Assembly: GCA_029204225.1 (NCBI GenBank)
Contig: CM055100.1
Location: forward strand, 54,555,597-54,619,596
Direction: 5' to 3'
Length of the DNA: 64,000 bases
Origin: Diphasiastrum complanatum
Lineage: Eukaryota; Streptophyta; Lycopodiopsida; Lycopodiales; Lycopodiaceae
The notes under the pieces: generated by a model
Database searches by the model: none
Seen by the model: the letters and a program-made list of their open reading frames with translations, nothing else
Told to the model about the DNA's origin: nothing
Made by a program: the position numbers and the translations under genes
Part shown: one piece after another, positions 21,975 through 33,671 of the stretch
How the letters are laid out: each line of letters begins with the position of its first letter
How positions within the stretch are numbered: the first letter of the stretch is position 1

Positions 21975-23308
21975 TTCTAAGAAAATAGATGTTAGTTTTC
22001 CACCATACCTAAGACTGCCACCATTCAATATTGTCATTCTTATGCATCTTCTCATTATGCAAATTAATTTTTGAATTTTTTTCTTGTCTGCAGTTGGCAT
22101 GCTAATTATGCCCTTTCCTATATAGGTTATACTTCTTTCTTAGAAGCTCTATTTGCAAGTGATTGAACAAGGCTACTGATGTTCGTGTGATTGCAGAAAA
22201 AATTCAAAAAGCTTCTTAACATCTCATAAAAGGTAGCTGCTTGGACAAATCATGAGAATATACTAGTAATTTTTGTTCAAATTTAGAGAATTTTCCCAAA
22301 TTGTACATGTTCACAATTTGTTGCATACATTTGATAAGAGCAAATATAATTTTGTTATAAATTTTTTTGGAGTATGTTACCTTATATGAATAAAAGTCTT
22401 CATCGGCTTCATCATTGATTCCTTCTCAAGTTCCTATAGATTATGCTACTTAGCTATGCTACTTGGCTATGGTTAGTTGTAACTTGTCACCTAGTGAAGT
22501 GAGAGAAGAACCATACTCCTCTTTTTTAAAAATTTTCTTGACCATATGATAAAATTTCTTTCTCTTTCTGTGAAATAAATATCTTTTCCCTAGAAAACTA
22601 GGACTAAAGTCTCCTTCATCGAATGATAGGAGAAGTTGAGAATCAAATATCAGACATTACATATTGAAAGCAATTTTTTTCAATCATTTAGATTCATCCT
22701 TCTCATGGATTGGCATGTATATAACAATAAAGAACGAATAGAATATTGAAAGAAATGAGGATAACATATGAAAATCAATGCACAAATGTTGCAATTGGGT
22801 GAAATTTACATAATTATCATATAGACTCATTTACAAGAAATAACAACAAAAGAAATTGATGTCAAGTCTCATCATCTTTATAATTGTGAGTGGTCTATCT
22901 TGCATTAAAGAGTGACTTGACTCAATTCAAATATTCATCTACAATGGGCTAATAACTTGAACAAAGACAAATACCAACATATGCAATCCATGTGGCATGT
23001 TGTTTTATGCATTTATTGAATTTTTGTATGTTCCTAAAAAATTTGGCAATAAAAGAGAACATAGTCATATATGGCAATAAAATGATAATGAACCATTTTA
23101 TTTGATTGATTTATGCTTCTTGGTTTCCAAGGGGAGGCTCGAACCTGGGACCAAAGAAACTTTGGATGCCAAGCCAACCAACTAAGCCAACCCCAATTTG
23201 AGTGATTTATGACCCAAGTGATAGTGCAAACAAATCTACACATTCTCAAGCAAGAGCACTTGCAAAATTGCATGAAATGTAGAGATAATCAACATGAATG
23301 TCATAACC
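21975..23308 (+). repeat. Duplicated peroxidase 3' end and flank, copy B
   Basis: This copy is closely similar to 9514-10,710. It retains the last intron and the last exon (22,197-22,229, encoding KKFKKLLNIS and stop after a TTGCAG acceptor) but none of the upstream coding exons. It also carries a ~96-bp insertion absent from copy A. Confidence 0.9.
23116..23202 (-). mobile_element. tRNA-derived SINE-like insertion
   Basis: On the minus strand it contains an RNA polymerase III A-box-like TGGCTTAGTTGG (23,178-23,189) and, 32 bp on, a B box GGTTCGAGCC (23,136-23,145), as in tRNA-derived SINEs. TGATTTATG flanks both sides (23,107-23,115 and 23,203-23,211). Copy A of the host duplication at about 10,600-10,620 has the uninterrupted empty site. 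The body is only ~87 bp, so it may be a short or 5'-only SINE. It is unlikely to be a functional tRNA gene because the T stem is mismatched. Confidence 0.75.
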
Positions 23309-23857
23309 ATTAGGGGATATTAGAACTCAAAATGGGCCTTTTGTCAAGATGCCAATGCTAATGTGTCCCAATCAATGGTGTCTGTCTGTGACGAATTGTA
23401 ACAATAGTTGACGGACGGAAATTGTTTTTGCCTTTCCCAGCCAAATTTTTGTGATTTTCAAATATCCCGCCGGGCAAAACAAACGATTGGACCACAATTA
23501 CTGCCAGAATACTCTTTGTTGCCCGTTCTTGGCTTGCATAGACATATTTTGGACTAATGGCTACACGTAATCGGAGGCCAAGAGGAACCATTGATGCAAT
23601 CAATATTTGCAATGAAAAAAATGCAGAAGATCAATGGATACCAAGAATATATCGTAAATAACAATGGATCTTGATGCATCCATCCTCAAAAGGAGCTTTC
23701 CAGAAAAGAAAAAGACATTGAGAGAGAGTGTTAGAAATCAATGATAAACTTCATTTTTACACTTCTTAGTTACTATTCATGATGTACTTTATTACTGACA
23801 GCTATTACCAACTGTAACTAGCCATAGGCTAGTCTAGTAGTCTACTCCTGAGTTTTT

Positions 23858-23956
<99 letters not shown>

Positions 23957-24511
23957 GGGTTCAGGGTTTATATGTACATTTTACATTCAGTATGAAGTTA
24001 GTGTGTGATAGAGTGATATTGCGTGTTCTTCTTTCGCCTCCTTACCTAGTGATTGCTTATGGTGAATGCTTGATATTGCATATCTGATTATTGACAAAAT
24101 GTCATAAGCTTTTCAAGAGGGTTAGGTAGGGCACCTAGACCTATGTGGACACATCTGGTTTGATTATATCTTGCTAGTTTGACCAAAAAATTAAAAAAGA
24201 GACTTGCCAATGTCATCTATTTGAGATCTAGTCAACTATTTGAGGTCATAGCCAGATTGTTTTTTACAATTCCATTATATTAGAGTGATTTGTGGATTAT
24301 TCGTGCCAAAGATAGTTTGACCCAAAAATTTTCTATACTCCATCAATTGATGAGAGGTTGATCTAGTTTGAGAGAGATTGGTAGGGGTACTGAGATCCAT
24401 CTCACATTTTGTTGCAAGATCTTGCATAGAAGTTGGTAGTACGCATTTATTGGATCCTATAGTGAGAGAGAAGCACACTTTATTGTCTAATTCACAAGGA
24501 GTCACTATTAC
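23309..24511. other. Non-coding stretch, probably partly LTR/leader of the following copia piece
   Basis: There is no gene. The part from about 24,050 to 24,500 resembles the leader upstream of the copia at 18,171 (shared GAGATCCATCTCA and CTATAGTGA words), so it is probably the LTR/leader of a related element. Confidence 0.45.
23862..23953. repeat. (CT)n microsatellite
   Basis: An uninterrupted CT run of about 92 bp follows a T tract. Confidence 0.98.
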
Positions 24512-24686
24512 ATGCCATCTATGGGTTTCTTTCTATTGGAATCTAGTGAAAGACTATCTACCTCCAACTATTCTATTTGGAAGGTTAGAATGGAGTCAAT
24601 TTTGATACTCCAAAATGTGATGGACATTGTACTTGGGATTGAGGAGGAGCCTCAAGTCCTTCAAGAAGTACAAAAGTATAAGCAAT
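24512..24686 (+). pseudogene. Copia gag N-terminal fragment
   Basis: From an ATG, the frame encodes LLESSERLSTSNYSIWKVRMES and VMDIVLGIEEEPQV in overlapping order, the start of the gag seen at 18,171 and 13,623. The match stops after QKYK. The rest of the element is missing. Confidence 0.85.
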
Positions 24687-25122
24687 GAAATTGAGCATTT
24701 GAGCTAAACTCCATCTCATCTCTCTCTCTTTCTCTCTTCTCCTTCTCCTTCCTCTTCTATTCTATCCTTTCTCTTCGCAACGTGCGTCCAAACCAGAAAT
24801 CCTAAACGCAGTCTTGGGACTCTAGGCCCATCGAGCTATTAATTGGTCGGATTCAGTAAAAAACAGTCAAAACTTCGGACGTGAGGTGTCCATTGATTTG
24901 TGGGCTCGACACAAATCCACTAGACCATTTGCAGCTCAATTTCAACGTCGTTTGTCTGGAAACACCCTTTCTGTCAGGGGGAATGCGGCTAAATGCACTA
25001 CTTTCCAACATTCTCGAGAATTGGTCCAGTGTTGCCGAACGGAGTCCATTTTTTAGACCATTTATTCCATCTCGTGCTGCATGTCGAACGGAGTCCTTTT
25101 TTCAGACCATTGCTTTGTGAGT

Positions 25123-25150
25123 GATCGGATCGGATCGGATCGGATCAGAT
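25123..25150. repeat. GATCG pentamer tandem repeat
   Basis: About five to six head-to-tail copies of GATCG with one variant. Confidence 0.9.
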
Positions 25151-25159
25151 CGAGGTGGA

Positions 25160-25350
25160 TTTTTTTGAAGACCCAAATTTTTTCGAAGGCTCAAATTTTT
25201 TCGAAGGCTCGAATTTTTTGGAAGACTTGAATTTTTCCAAAGGATCGAATTTTTCCAAAGACTCAAATTTTTTCAAAGGATCGAATTTTTTCGAGAGATC
25301 AAATTTTTCAGAAAACTCGAATTTTTCCAAAGACTCAAAATTTTTCCGAA
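25160..25350. repeat. 18-bp minisatellite, open in both directions
   Basis: About ten diverged copies of an 18-bp unit of the type TCGAATTTTTCCAAAGAC. Because 18 is a multiple of three, the array is open on both strands: NFFEGS-like hexapeptides on the plus strand and FEPSKK-like hexapeptides on the minus strand. I treat these as consequences of the repeat, not as genes. Confidence 0.85.
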
Positions 25351-25966
25351 GATCGGAAAATCTTTTTTTGACAAGGATGAAATTGGGCAGAAAAAATCTG
25401 AGACTGGATTTTTTGACCTTCTGAAAAACTCGAGCTTCTTTTTCCAGAGTTTTGTACAACTTTCAAGATGTTCATTATTGAGGTTGAGCATCAAATTTCA
25501 ACAAAACACACATAGATACCACATGCATGAACAACATATTCACTTTGAACTGTGGGTCATCCGTTAACATACATTTGCAAACACAGATCACCTACCGCCC
25601 ACCCGTCAACTTTTTATTAAGATACTCCCTGTGCTATTATTGAACATGGTTAAATTTTGACCCCTACTATGGCCAAAATGTGTGAGATATGTTAGATATT
25701 CGAGATGCGAGACCACCATCCAAATCATCGGGCATCACCCAGATCGTCGGCGGCCACCTATCTCCACACCATATTTGTACGATCATCAACCGTAACCCAA
25801 TTGTCGGCTCTCTCATACACACGCCCGTGCCATCGGCTGGCACACTTACATACATCGGCTGGCACACTTGCCACGTACATACACACACATACATTGGCCA
25901 CCCGTACCTTCGACGTTCCTCCTAAACCATCGCTGCTTGCCCGTCAACGACGGGCACTCTTTACTA

Positions 25967-25969
<3 letters not shown>

Positions 25970-26010
<41 letters not shown>
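25970..26010. repeat. (AT)n microsatellite
   Basis: About 41 bp of alternating A and T. Confidence 0.97.
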
Positions 26011-26012
<2 letters not shown>

Positions 26013-26250
26013 CCTAAGCAATCATTTTGGGACAAAAGTTCCTTTAGTAACATGTGGACTACTTTGAAATCTTTGAGCTCTTATACACATAGGTAGATGA
26101 GTGTATGGTGTCAAGATTATCTATTCCACTCCACTCTTTCTCTATCTAAGAATATGGGAACCACATATGACGTGTCTCTTTCTCCTCTCTCTCTTCCCAC
26201 CACCAATTTCGCTCTTGCTCTCTAACTAGAGACCACCTCTTTTTTATGAC

Positions 26251-26432
26251 ATCTTTAAGGATGAGCATATTATGCACCACAACTTTAGTGATAGTGGTGG
26301 TGCAACAACAGTCTAATGGAGATGAGAGATGATACCACCATCTTCAAGGATGAGCATATTATGCACCACCACTGCAGTGACAATGGTGATGTAGCAATGA
26401 TCTCATGGAGATGAGGGATGAGACCACCATCT
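26251..26432. repeat. Tandem duplication, ~89-bp unit
   Basis: Two diverged copies start at 26,251 and 26,340. Each contains GGATGAGCATATTATGCACC and GGAGATGAG. Confidence 0.85.
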
Positions 26433-27019
26433 CTTTAAAGTGATGGTATCATTCCCCACCCTTAAATTTGTGGGACACCACCAATGCCATAGTAAGGGTG
26501 GTGCGGAATACGCTAATCCCATGTTTTATGATTCATAAAAGTTAATGAATTATTTTATGACACCCCTTTAACATCTTTATGAACTCAAACCATATATAGC
26601 TAATTTTCACAAATTAATGCACTTTATAAATACAAGGGCATACTTCAAAGGAATCTTTTGGTAATTAAGATAGATCTTCTAATGTGTGGTCTTTTCAAAC
26701 AAGGTAGTTATTAGAATATATGTGCACCTTTAGCGATTGGAAAAATTTGACTAACAATAGTTTTGAGTGTAAGTTTGCAGATTCTGCCAACAAATTTTCA
26801 GAAATCCACATGTCTTAAAAAACATGCAACACTACCTAAAATTATTTTTTGCTTTTTCACGAAGAAAAAGCAAATGCCTCACAGAATGTAATTTCTGCAC
26901 CTCCCTCTTTTTTTTTCCAAAATGTTTGACATGCACCTTTTGGGATGCAGAAGGTCCATGTATAAAAAAATCATGACAAAAAAAAAGAAAAAAGAAAAAG
27001 TAAAAAAAGTTACCACGTT

Positions 27020-27127
27020 ACAAAGGTTGCCTCCTCGGCCATTCTGCCTTCAGAAGGGCCTTATGTTTAGATTATAAATGCTCTAATCAGGGCTGATGTT
27101 ACATATCAATATCCTTGTGGGTATGCA

Positions 27128-27179
<52 letters not shown>

Positions 27180-27460
27180 GGGGGGGGGGGGGGGGGAGGT
27201 GTGGGGAGGTCACCCTCTGAGGCCATTCCACTGGGAAGGGCCTTTGGCCTTCGGTGGTATGCGGCATATTTTTTTTTTTCTTTGGGGAGGGAGAGGCACC
27301 CTCCTCTGCCATTTTGCCTACCGCTCAAGGCAGAAGGCCCTTCCCAAGGTGGAATGGCCGAGGAGGTTGCCCCCCTCCCCACAAAAAAAAATGGTTGCAT
27401 ACCTAGATAATGATATTGATATGTAACATCAGCCCTGATTAGAGCATTTAGGCTCTAAAA
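27020..27460. mobile_element. Fold-back (long inverted repeat) element containing a (GT)n-(G)n loop side
   Basis: The outer arms 27,066-27,134 and 27,391-27,460 are reverse complements (shared AATCAGGGCTGATGTTACAT). The inner arms 27,199-27,262 and 27,322-27,385 pair through GGCCATTCCA and AAGGGCCTT. Another copy of the inner motif lies at 27,025-27,062. There is no coding capacity. It is probably a non-autonomous DNA transposon or palindromic repeat. Confidence 0.75.
27134..27196. repeat. (GT)n followed by a G tract
   Basis: About 46 bp of GT then about 17 G residues, inside the fold-back element. Confidence 0.98.
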
Positions 27461-27673
27461 ATGAAATGACTTTTCAGTAACTTCTTGTAGATGTTAGCTA
27501 AAATTAGAAATCCAAATAATGGTCCATGTATATTGCATGGACCACACAACAATGGAGTGTGAAGATCCAAAGTCTGCATGTAGGTGAAAGGGATTTTGAG
27601 ACATAGTCCAAGAAGAGAAAGATAATATTGGCTGGATTATTGTTAGATGTTGTGCTTGTGGGGGGGATTGGTG

Positions 27674-29056
27674 GTGTCAGGCAAAACATAAGTGTGTTTG
27701 CTGATGTCGTCAATTTTCCTCTCCTCATTTCCTATGCAGCGATCCCAGGCACTCCTTTCTTGGCATGTACATGCTCCTCCTTTTCCTATAAAGGAGGAGG
27801 CACATAAACATTTAAATGATCATTCAAAGATCGTAATGCCAAGTCTTCAATTATTCTTTGTATTTTTTATGCACCTCCACAGGTGGAATTTGATTCATTG
27901 TGAAAGCATCAGCGATTCTGTCAAAAACTACTCCAGAATTTTCATCCTTGAGTAATAGCATCAGCGATTCTGTCTCATCCCTGAGTAATAGCATCAGCGA
28001 TTCTATAAAAAATGTAGGAGAAATCAAAATTTCAGACCTGTCATTACGCAAGGGAAGGCCTCAGCCCCTCGGGCCTTCCATGCAACACAAGAAGCTTTGT
28101 ACTCTCATTTGGTTCTTACTTTTTATGTGACTCTTTGTAAGGGGTAAGGCCACAGGGCGGGGGCCTTCCACGTTGTGAGGCGCCCGAGGGCGGCAATTTT
28201 TATTTTTAGAAAGTCGATTTTAGATTTCATCTGACTTTCTAAAAATAGCAATTAAACATTACAAAAATGTAATGATTCTTTGTGCTGATTATGCCACTTT
28301 TTGGGCTTTTTAAAAAGCATAAAATGTCACGAAATTTTCTAAAAAATAATTCTAAAATTCTGAAGCCCATTCCAGTCCGCGTCAGACTGCGTGTCAGACT
28401 ATGCGCGTCAGACTACCACGTGGTAGTTTCTCATTGGTCCAAAAAATCCCAAACTGCTGATTATGCTTTGTAAATGGCATGTGGAAAAGTCAAAGACTCC
28501 ATTACGCAATGGAAGGAGCTGGGCACAGCCCATTCTGCCCGGTTCAGCTTTCCAAAAAAATTTAGGCTGTGCCCGGCTCCCTCCATAATACGTAATGTGA
28601 TTCTCAGACTTTCTAAAAATAGCAAAAGTTCCTTACAGATCTGTAAGGTATTTATTGCTCATACTTTTCAAAAGTACAAAATTATGCCATTTAAGGCAAC
28701 TTTTAAATACACTTGAAAAAAATTTGTAGGTATTTACGTTTCAACAATGTTCTTGTTTCTTGGTTCTCTCTCTTTGTCAGCGCAGGCAAAGAGAGGGAGA
28801 GCATTACGGCCTGCTGATATTACCTAGGTTATGTCCATGCAATTGCAAAAGAGAGAGAACCAAAAAACAAGAATGTTGATGAAACAAAGAGTCACATAAC
28901 AAGTAAGAACCAAATGAGAGTATAAAGCTTTTTGATTTTTGGATGATCATTTAATTCTTTACAATCTGAAAGGAGTGCCTGGGATCACTCCATAGGAAAT
29001 GAGGACAGGCAGATTGTTGACATCAACAAATACACCTGTGTTTTTTGACACCATGT
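27674..29056. mobile_element. Second, larger fold-back element with interrupted arms
   Basis: The left arm segments 27,674-27,770, 27,805-27,825 and 28,088-28,140 pair, in reversed order and complement, with 28,888-29,056 on the right. Examples are TTTCCTATG...GATCCCAGGCACTCC against its complement near 28,972, and CTCTCATTTGGTTCTTAC against 28,900. The interior has its own inverted repeats (28,501-28,600 and 28,735-28,885) and a tandem AGCATCAGCGATTCT repeat at 27,904-28,005. The left arm is longer because of internal sequence. No ORF of interest. Confidence 0.7.
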
Positions 29057-29079
29057 GTATGCTTGTGTGTGTGTTAAAA

Positions 29080-29091
29080 GGGGGGGGGGGG

Positions 29092-29131
<40 letters not shown>
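29080..29131. repeat. G tract and (AG)n microsatellite
   Basis: Fourteen G residues followed by about 38 bp of AG. Confidence 0.97.
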
Positions 29132-29135
<4 letters not shown>

Positions 29136-30007
29136 AGTTAAATAGCTCAAACAAAAAAACCAGGTCCTACCACATAGTGCATATTAGATGCACATGGGCA
29201 TAATTAGAAGCACATGGGGAGAGCTAAATATTGAGGGCCCTATTCCAGATCATGTGTCAAATCATAGAGCACATGTCCTTCAGCTATCCTCGATGCTTGC
29301 CACTCAAATTATGTGAGTTGCCCACTATTTGCACGGCGGCGATTGCTAGCATCTTCTCGGCTGTGGAGTCGATCGAAATACGAAAAAGCAAAAGGCAGTT
29401 TGATGTTGTAAGTTTGTTTGTGAACGATAAAAACACGATGTGCTTACTTCTATTAAGTTTGCAAAAGAAAAATTGAGCACTCATTCGAGTAATTATGAGT
29501 GAGTACTCATTTAACACTAGCTTCAATGTGTAATAGGTTTGAACTGACAATTTAGTCAGCATAAAAGACCGGTGCATGGGCCCATAGATTTGGTAATGTG
29601 CAAATTATTGTGGTCGCAATCCAATGGATGTAGTAGTTACAGGTATGCTGTTTCTTTCATGCATAATATGGACTTGGTCGAAAGTTTTTGTTGCTTCTGA
29701 AAATGAAATTTGACTACAAACAAGACTAATAAGTTTCTTGTTGTCTGTGAAGAATCATACACGAGGACTCATGTCCACAAATAATGCACCTACCTGGCAT
29801 TCTAGTATATGAACCCAATTCTGCCAGCATGCAATGAGCTCCATTTTCTGACAACCAGGTGGTCTCTTACAGCCAGATGCTCTGATCATGTGATGGCTGG
29901 AGAGCCTAAAAACTATTGATGCACTGTAGATCAGCTTAAAAGCTATGCATCATTTCTTTTTGTTGGGTTTGTAATTTTCTTTATATTCATCTACATTTGC
30001 AATATAG
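29132..30007. other. Upstream or intronic sequence of the glycosyltransferase gene
   Basis: I see no coding exon. The stretch ends with a pyrimidine-rich run and an AG, consistent with the end of an intron. Confidence 0.4.
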
Positions 30008-30993
30008 GTTTGAATTTTTCTTCAGCATCGCTGTCTACTGTCTTGCAATCGAGTAACTACGAGAATCTTCTGAAAGCCAGGCCTACTTTAGTACAATTTT
30101 CAGACTATGTAGAAACAGGCCCAGCATTACATTCCTGCTTTCAGAATATGAACCCAACTCGCTATAATTTGTCGGATGCTGAATTGCTCATTCTAGCTAG
30201 CCATGCTACAAATCACAAAACATGTAAAGATGATGGTAGAATTGCTTTCTTATTCATCACAAGAGGTTACATGCCATTAGAGCTTTTATGGCGCCGCTAC
30301 TTTGAAGGAAACAGCGAGTTATATTCCATTTATATTCACGCACCACCTGGGTTGAAGTTCCCCAACAGTTCATTATTTTACGGAAAAGAGATCCCAAGCA
30401 AAGTTGTCCGTAAACTGTCTATGGATCTTGTTGACACCTTGAGAACGTTGACAGCACATGCTCTTTTGGACAATACAGCATGCAACCTCTGGTTTGTGCT
30501 TGCATGTGAGTCTACAATTCCCATCCGAAGTCTCTCGTTCACTCATGCGTATCTCACCAACTCCAAGCTAAGTTTCGTGGACTCGTTCCATCCAACTCAA
30601 GAATGGTTGCTGGATGGGTGGAAGATGGAGCCTGAAATCTCACGGCAAAAGCTCCGAAAAGGAGAGCTATGGATGGCTTTTCAGCGAAAGCATGCAGTCA
30701 TGATTGTTGACGAGAAGTATTTCTACAAGAAGTTTATGAACGATTGCAAAGGGCCATGTTTCCCAGATGAACAGTATATTCAGACAAGTTTGTCTATCTA
30801 CGATCCACAAGGAATAGCGAACAGGACCGTAATGTCTGTAAATTGGACTTATCCTCACTCAAGCTCGCCATACACCTACTTCAGTGGGGTGATCACTCCT
30901 ACGCTGATTCAAAACCTTCAAAACCTCACTGTGGACTTGATGGGCATGCACCAAGACGTTGTAGGTGGCTCAGGTGTTCAATCTTCCACTTGA
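30008..30993 (+). CDS. Core-2/I-branching beta-1,6-N-acetylglucosaminyltransferase-like protein (GT14, DUF266), C-terminal exon
   Basis: About 327 codons are open to a stop at 30,991-30,993. The fold is recognisable from IAFLFITRGYMPLELLWRRY, YSIYIHAPPG, FYGKEIPSKVV, ALLDN, WFVLACESTIPI, the FVDSF region, RKGELWMAFQRKHA, and the Cys-rich CKGPCFPDEQYIQT segment. Plant members are single-pass type II membrane proteins of the Golgi with uncertain acceptors. No membrane anchor is encoded here, and the first in-frame codons follow an AG after a pyrimidine-rich stretch. I therefore read it as a terminal exon whose upstream exon was not found. The frame is undamaged. Whether the gene is expressed or lost its 5' end cannot be seen. 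Confidence 0.88.
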
Positions 30994-33021
30994 TCGCACA
31001 ATGGCAGGTCTCAGACTCCATGTTTTCTTTTCGCACGGAAATTTGCTGCTGAAGCTGTGGATGTACTTATGAAGCTGCCTAGCTCAGTCCTTGGGTACTA
31101 ATTTATAGAGATACTTATGATTAAAACTTACAAAGGCGTGCAACATGCGAGGGATCGAATTCAAAATGAGTATTTTAAACTTGCCATATAAGCCACGGAG
31201 TGTTGAACTGTGAACTTCAATCCTCCCAACCAACAATTCAATAACTGCATGCATGCACTTCCTGATACGGCGTACCACCTCCACAACCGCTCAGTGACAG
31301 CGACAAGCACACTCCTGAGTCCTGTAGCTATCCAACAACAACTAATTCGTGTGATTAACCTCATGAATGATTACAAGATAGTTTACAAGAAACCAGTGAT
31401 CTTTGTATAAATCAGCCAAGAGAGTTTACAAGAAACGAGTGATCTTTGTATAAATCAGACAGGGATCTGCCCAGTCTGAGTGTCTTCTGTTGCCGATAGC
31501 TTACGAATTAGAGGCTACAACTGAGTACTTGCATATTGAGATAAAAACGACGTTTTTGATGGAAGTTAGCAGAACGACTGCCATCAAGCTCTCCATTGCA
31601 CTAGTGTTAAATGTGTGAATGCTATATTTGCTCTTTGTTTTCTGTATTGATCTTGCAATAGGTAGCCGTTGAAGTAGATAGACTACTGAATCAACGAATG
31701 AGTAATGGCATTGTTCAATGAAAAACATCTTTTTATATGTAGTCAACTCCTTAACATCTCATAAGTATGTATAGTCCCATTCTAATTAGTGCTTATGGGA
31801 GTTATGAGATGTTTTGCCTCCATGTGGCATGTGCATTGCTACACCTCCAACATTCCTCTTTATAGAACAGAAGATTGTGACTAATACCCCACTTCTTGCA
31901 CGAGGCTGGAGGGCATTGACATCTTGAGCAAGTAGTTCGGCCACACAAGTCATACTAAGATGCCACCTATGTGAGAATCCCCCAAAAGGACTAGCACCAA
32001 AGGATCATCACACATTTGTTTGTCTGTTTATATGTAGTCCATTTAACTACTATTTTTGCCTATGGGAATCCACTTATCATTTCCGCTGTCATGAAAATTC
32101 CAAAAAAAGAGTGGTGCAAAATGTTTAAAACCTTTCCATCCATAATCATAAATCAACAAGGGTCTTGATCATCATACAAAAGGATAAAGGATAAGTGACT
32201 ATCATGATCTATTTACTACATCCAAGCACTTGAGGCTTACCAATCGAATTTCATGAAGACATCAAGCCACCGTTAGAAAAATTAAAACTAAAGAAAAGTT
32301 CTACATTTATACAACTTGCCAAGTTAACCAACTAAGCCAATGCGACTAGATAAAGATCTGCATTCATGACAAAGAATGAATGAAGCAATTGAAGGACTAA
32401 GTGAATTATTTCCTGAACAAAACTATTAAGTAGAGGATGAAATTTAAGCAAGTGTAGTTCACAATAATTAATTGTAGATAAGAAGCAATTTAAGATCTCA
32501 TTTCACAATATTTGGTGCCAAGTGAATAAAATATTCTTTAAATACACTAAATTCACAACTACAGAAACTGGCGTTTTCCACCTGTATATTTCTACCATCC
32601 CTCCAACAAATTTATTAGGGTTTTAAGAAATGTTGGAATCAATCGGATGCTTACCAAAGACGAGATTTGACACTGTTTTGTGAACTTTTGAGATGGAAAG
32701 AGAGATGTTTTCAATCTGTCGAAAATTTTCAATGTCCCTCTAACGGATTTTTTATGGTTTTCAAAAGGTGTTGGAATCCATCGGATGTATGACGTGTTAG
32801 AATCGAATGAAATTTCAAAAAACAGTAAAAAAAAATCTTTTAATGTATTCTACGCATTGTTTGTGCAACCTTTTTTTTAAGAGAGAAGCTGGTGGAGGAC
32901 ATACATTGGAGGGGCCTAACAACATTTGGATGCAATTAGGGAGAATTAGCTTCAAACATTTTGAGGTTCTAGAATTTCTTTCTCAAATGGAGTTAAAAAG
33001 TGAAATCTCTGATGCCCTATG
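30994..33021. other. 3' flank of the glycosyltransferase and unassigned sequence
   Basis: No gene is seen. Two tandem 43-bp copies lie at 31,381-31,466 (GTTTACAAGAAAC...GTATAAATCAG). A diverged duplication lies at 32,580-32,790 (TGTTGGAAT...ATCGGATG). A SINE A-box-like fragment at 32,318-32,339 lacks a B box. Confidence 0.55.
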
Positions 33022-33671
33022 TGTGAAATACTTGGGATCAATTTAGATCCAAATCCATCACCTGATCTTTGGTTAGAAATAGATCAACTCTACCAATGTT
33101 GCCAATGTAGAAAAACCAACATCTACTCTATGAAAGAGATGCAAACTCAATAAGAACCTGATTAAACATCAAACATAAGATATGATGAAGCTATCGTCCA
33201 TACAAAAATAATAATCTACTGTATTTCACATGTCTGGATCTGAAAATAGCATAAAATAAGCATTCTACACACAAGATTGCAAGATATCACAAATATAGTG
33301 CACCATAGATGAACCCAAGGGAACACATGTATAAGCATTAAGTGAGATAAAAGAGAGAGAATGTGTCTCTTCCCATGAGTGTACATCTATATATAACAGA
33401 TCCATGACTTATTTATTGAGTTTGGTCTCCCTCCATAACAAAAACCCTAGCCTTAATGTGGACTAGTAGATTCAAATGTATCCACATTCAGATTGAATCT
33501 TCTAAAACTCGTGTACTACACTTTCCCACACTTTCAAAAAGTTTTTATTCAAATGTTTTTAGACTAATATAATTTTGAAAAGTCTAAATCTAAGTCTAAT
33601 ATAAAAATTGGCTTCAATTGCCAACTATACAAATATGACCAAAACAGCAAAACTAGTTGAATATTCTCACA
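33022..33671 (-). repeat. LTR (650 bp), 3' LTR of a minus-strand copia
   Basis: It runs from TGTGAAATAC to TTCTCACA. It is followed by a pyrimidine run (CTCTCTCAC) that reads as a polypurine tract on the minus strand, so the element body lies to its right. It is similar along much of its length to 41,861-42,499. Confidence 0.7.

Larger units (their letters stand above)
24687..27019. other. Gene-free, repeat-rich stretch
   Basis: No protein-coding gene was recognised. It contains the short-period repeats listed separately, two copies of a GAACGGAGTCC...AGACCAT segment near 25,038 and 25,087, and AT-rich sequence beyond 26,500. Confidence 0.5.

Noticed and set aside
23116-23202. Functional tRNA gene
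   Set aside because: A and B boxes are present, but the T stem is mismatched and target duplications flank the unit, so a SINE is the better explanation.
25145-25494. Repeat proteins on both strands of the 18-bp array
   Set aside because: Frame openness follows from the 18-bp period, and neither strand shows start context, domains or splice signals.
27083-27426. Several overlapping ORFs with long Val-Cys or Thr-His runs
   Set aside because: They are produced by the (GT)n and G tracts inside a fold-back element.
27904-28005. CRISPR-like array of AGCATCAGCGATTCT repeats
   Set aside because: Only three short copies with variable spacing in a plant nuclear context. It is a tandem repeat within a fold-back element.
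32318-32339. Second SINE copy
   Set aside because: Only an A-box-like stretch is present. No B box or target duplication was found.
33011-33021. CTCTGATGCC beside the LTR at 33,022 as a primer binding site
   Set aside because: It resembles the reversed site but has mismatches and is not directly adjacent, and the pyrimidine run at the other LTR end places the element body to the right.
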